DNA from: Lacrimispora amygdalina | GTDB lineage: Bacteria; Bacillota; Clostridia; Lachnospirales; Lachnospiraceae | NCBI RefSeq assembly: GCF_900205965.1 | Contig: NZ_OAOF01000009.1 | Span: forward strand, 124,001-188,000 | Reading direction: 5' to 3' | DNA: 64,000 nucleotides | Part shown: one piece after another, positions 63,500 through 64,000 of the stretch | How the letters are laid out: every line of letters begins with the position of its first letter | Position numbering within the stretch: position 1 is the stretch's first letter | Notes under the pieces: generated by a model | What the model saw: only the letters and a program-made list of their open reading frames with translations | Told to the model about the DNA's origin: nothing | The model's database searches: none | Translations under genes and position numbers: made by a program

Positions 63500-64000
63500 T
63501 TACAAGCAGAATCTTCCTTCCAGTGCAAGGAACTGATCCAATACCATCCGGCTTACCCTGGCACCGAACACCGTAGCCGGATGCGCCGGATAATACATGG
63601 CATCAGAGAATTCCTTATGAAACATTACAATCACATAAGGTCCGTACGGAGTAAATACGATACCACCATCATTGCGGCAGGCATCCATGCTACCGCTTTT
63701 GGAAGCGACGGTAATCAATATCTCATCCGTATTGTCACTGTCCATATAAACCGGAGGAAAATCCTTTGTAATCATGCTGTTGTAATGCTGTTTTTTTAAT
63801 ATTTCCAGCATTGCAGCATCAGCCTCAGGACTGATCAGCTCTCCTTTTACCAGTCTTGTAAAAATACTCCCATAATCCCTGGGCGTAGTGGTTCCCAATC
63901 TCCGGTACTGGTCAAAATGAATGGGATTGTAAAGAACCGTATCGCTGCACCCCAGCTCTTTTATGCAGCGGTTAATGGTATCCAGCCCCAGATAATCAAT
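63500..64000 (-). CDS. Class A beta-lactamase-like serine hydrolase (5' part beyond window)
   Basis: The last 166 codons of a gene that continues to the right of the window. RLGTTTPRDYGSIFTRLVKG matches the TTPRD helix of class A beta-lactamases and ASKSGSMDACRNDGGIVF is the KTG-box region with Ser in place of Thr. The active-site SxxK and SDN lie upstream, outside the window. It ends LALEGRFCL. It may be a true beta-lactamase or a related cell-wall hydrolase; which one cannot be decided without the missing motifs. Confidence 0.82.
   Translation of the reverse strand: MDYLGLDTINRCIKELGCSDTVLYNPIHFDQYRRLGTTTPRDYGSIFTRLVKGELISPEADAAMLEILKKQHYNSMITKDFPPVYMDSDNTDEILITVASKSGSMDACRNDGGIVFTPYGPYVIVMFHKEFSDAMYYPAHPATVFGARVSRMVLDQFLALEGRFCL

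Overview
The window looks like the chromosome of a low-to-medium GC Firmicute, most likely a saccharolytic Clostridia/Lachnospiraceae species. Support comes from strong AGGAGG-type ribosome binding sites, a Gram-positive GAAC-N4-GTTC SOS box, RNase Y and RecX next to recA, an SLH-domain protein, choline-binding-type wall repeats, a 1,420-residue acyl-CoA dehydratase activase fusion, and many plant-glycan genes. No rRNA, tRNA or CRISPR array was seen.

Layout. 1-3.8 kb: arabinose/arabinan operon (transaldolase, GH51 arabinofuranosidase, araA running off the left edge) behind a promoter whose spacer is an AraR-like operator. 4.1-10.2 kb: housekeeping block on the minus strand (D,D-carboxypeptidase, RNase Y, RecX, SOS-controlled RecA, cytoplasmic subtilase). 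10.4-14.7 kb: accessory island with a small cysteine-bearing gene that carries a frameshift and an IS256-family insertion (8-bp target duplication visible), a DarT/DarG DNA ADP-ribosylation toxin-antitoxin pair, and an integrase remnant. 15-19.7 kb: DAP decarboxylase, pyruvate kinase, a rhomboid-like protein and CorA. 20-24.2 kb: the giant activase. 24.3-30.7 kb: a pair of uncharacterised proteins, then an SLH protein / membrane-fusion protein / ABC exporter operon whose permease and a histidine kinase have both been cut short and joined by a deletion.

30.9-36.0 kb is the most novel-looking block: five tightly overlapping genes (GT21-like glycosyltransferase, 3-beta-HSD-like reductase, metallo-beta-lactamase-fold hydrolase, adenylate-forming enzyme, KAS III-like synthase) in AT-rich DNA. 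Together they suggest an uncharacterised acyl-derived, possibly glycosylated lipid pathway with a partial parallel to OleA/OleC/OleD long-chain olefin synthesis.

36.1-42.1 kb: a polar amino-acid ABC transporter, a cytidylate-kinase-like protein, a CapA-like lipoprotein and a secreted wall-binding repeat protein. 42.2-50.3 kb: starch/maltodextrin locus (secreted amylase, solute-binding protein, two permeases, intracellular GH13) with a divergent LacI-type regulator and three AACGTT operator cores between them; similar hairpins lie at both ends. 50.3-53.9 kb: three-subunit molybdenum hydroxylase. 54-64 kb: GH43-like protein, DUF1540 protein, glyA, a Gfo/Idh/MocA oxidoreductase, recJ, a HAMP protein without an output domain, a YgjP-like metallopeptidase, a Crp-like regulator divergent from a YczE-like membrane protein, a YjjG-like phosphatase, and the 3' part of a class A beta-lactamase-like gene.
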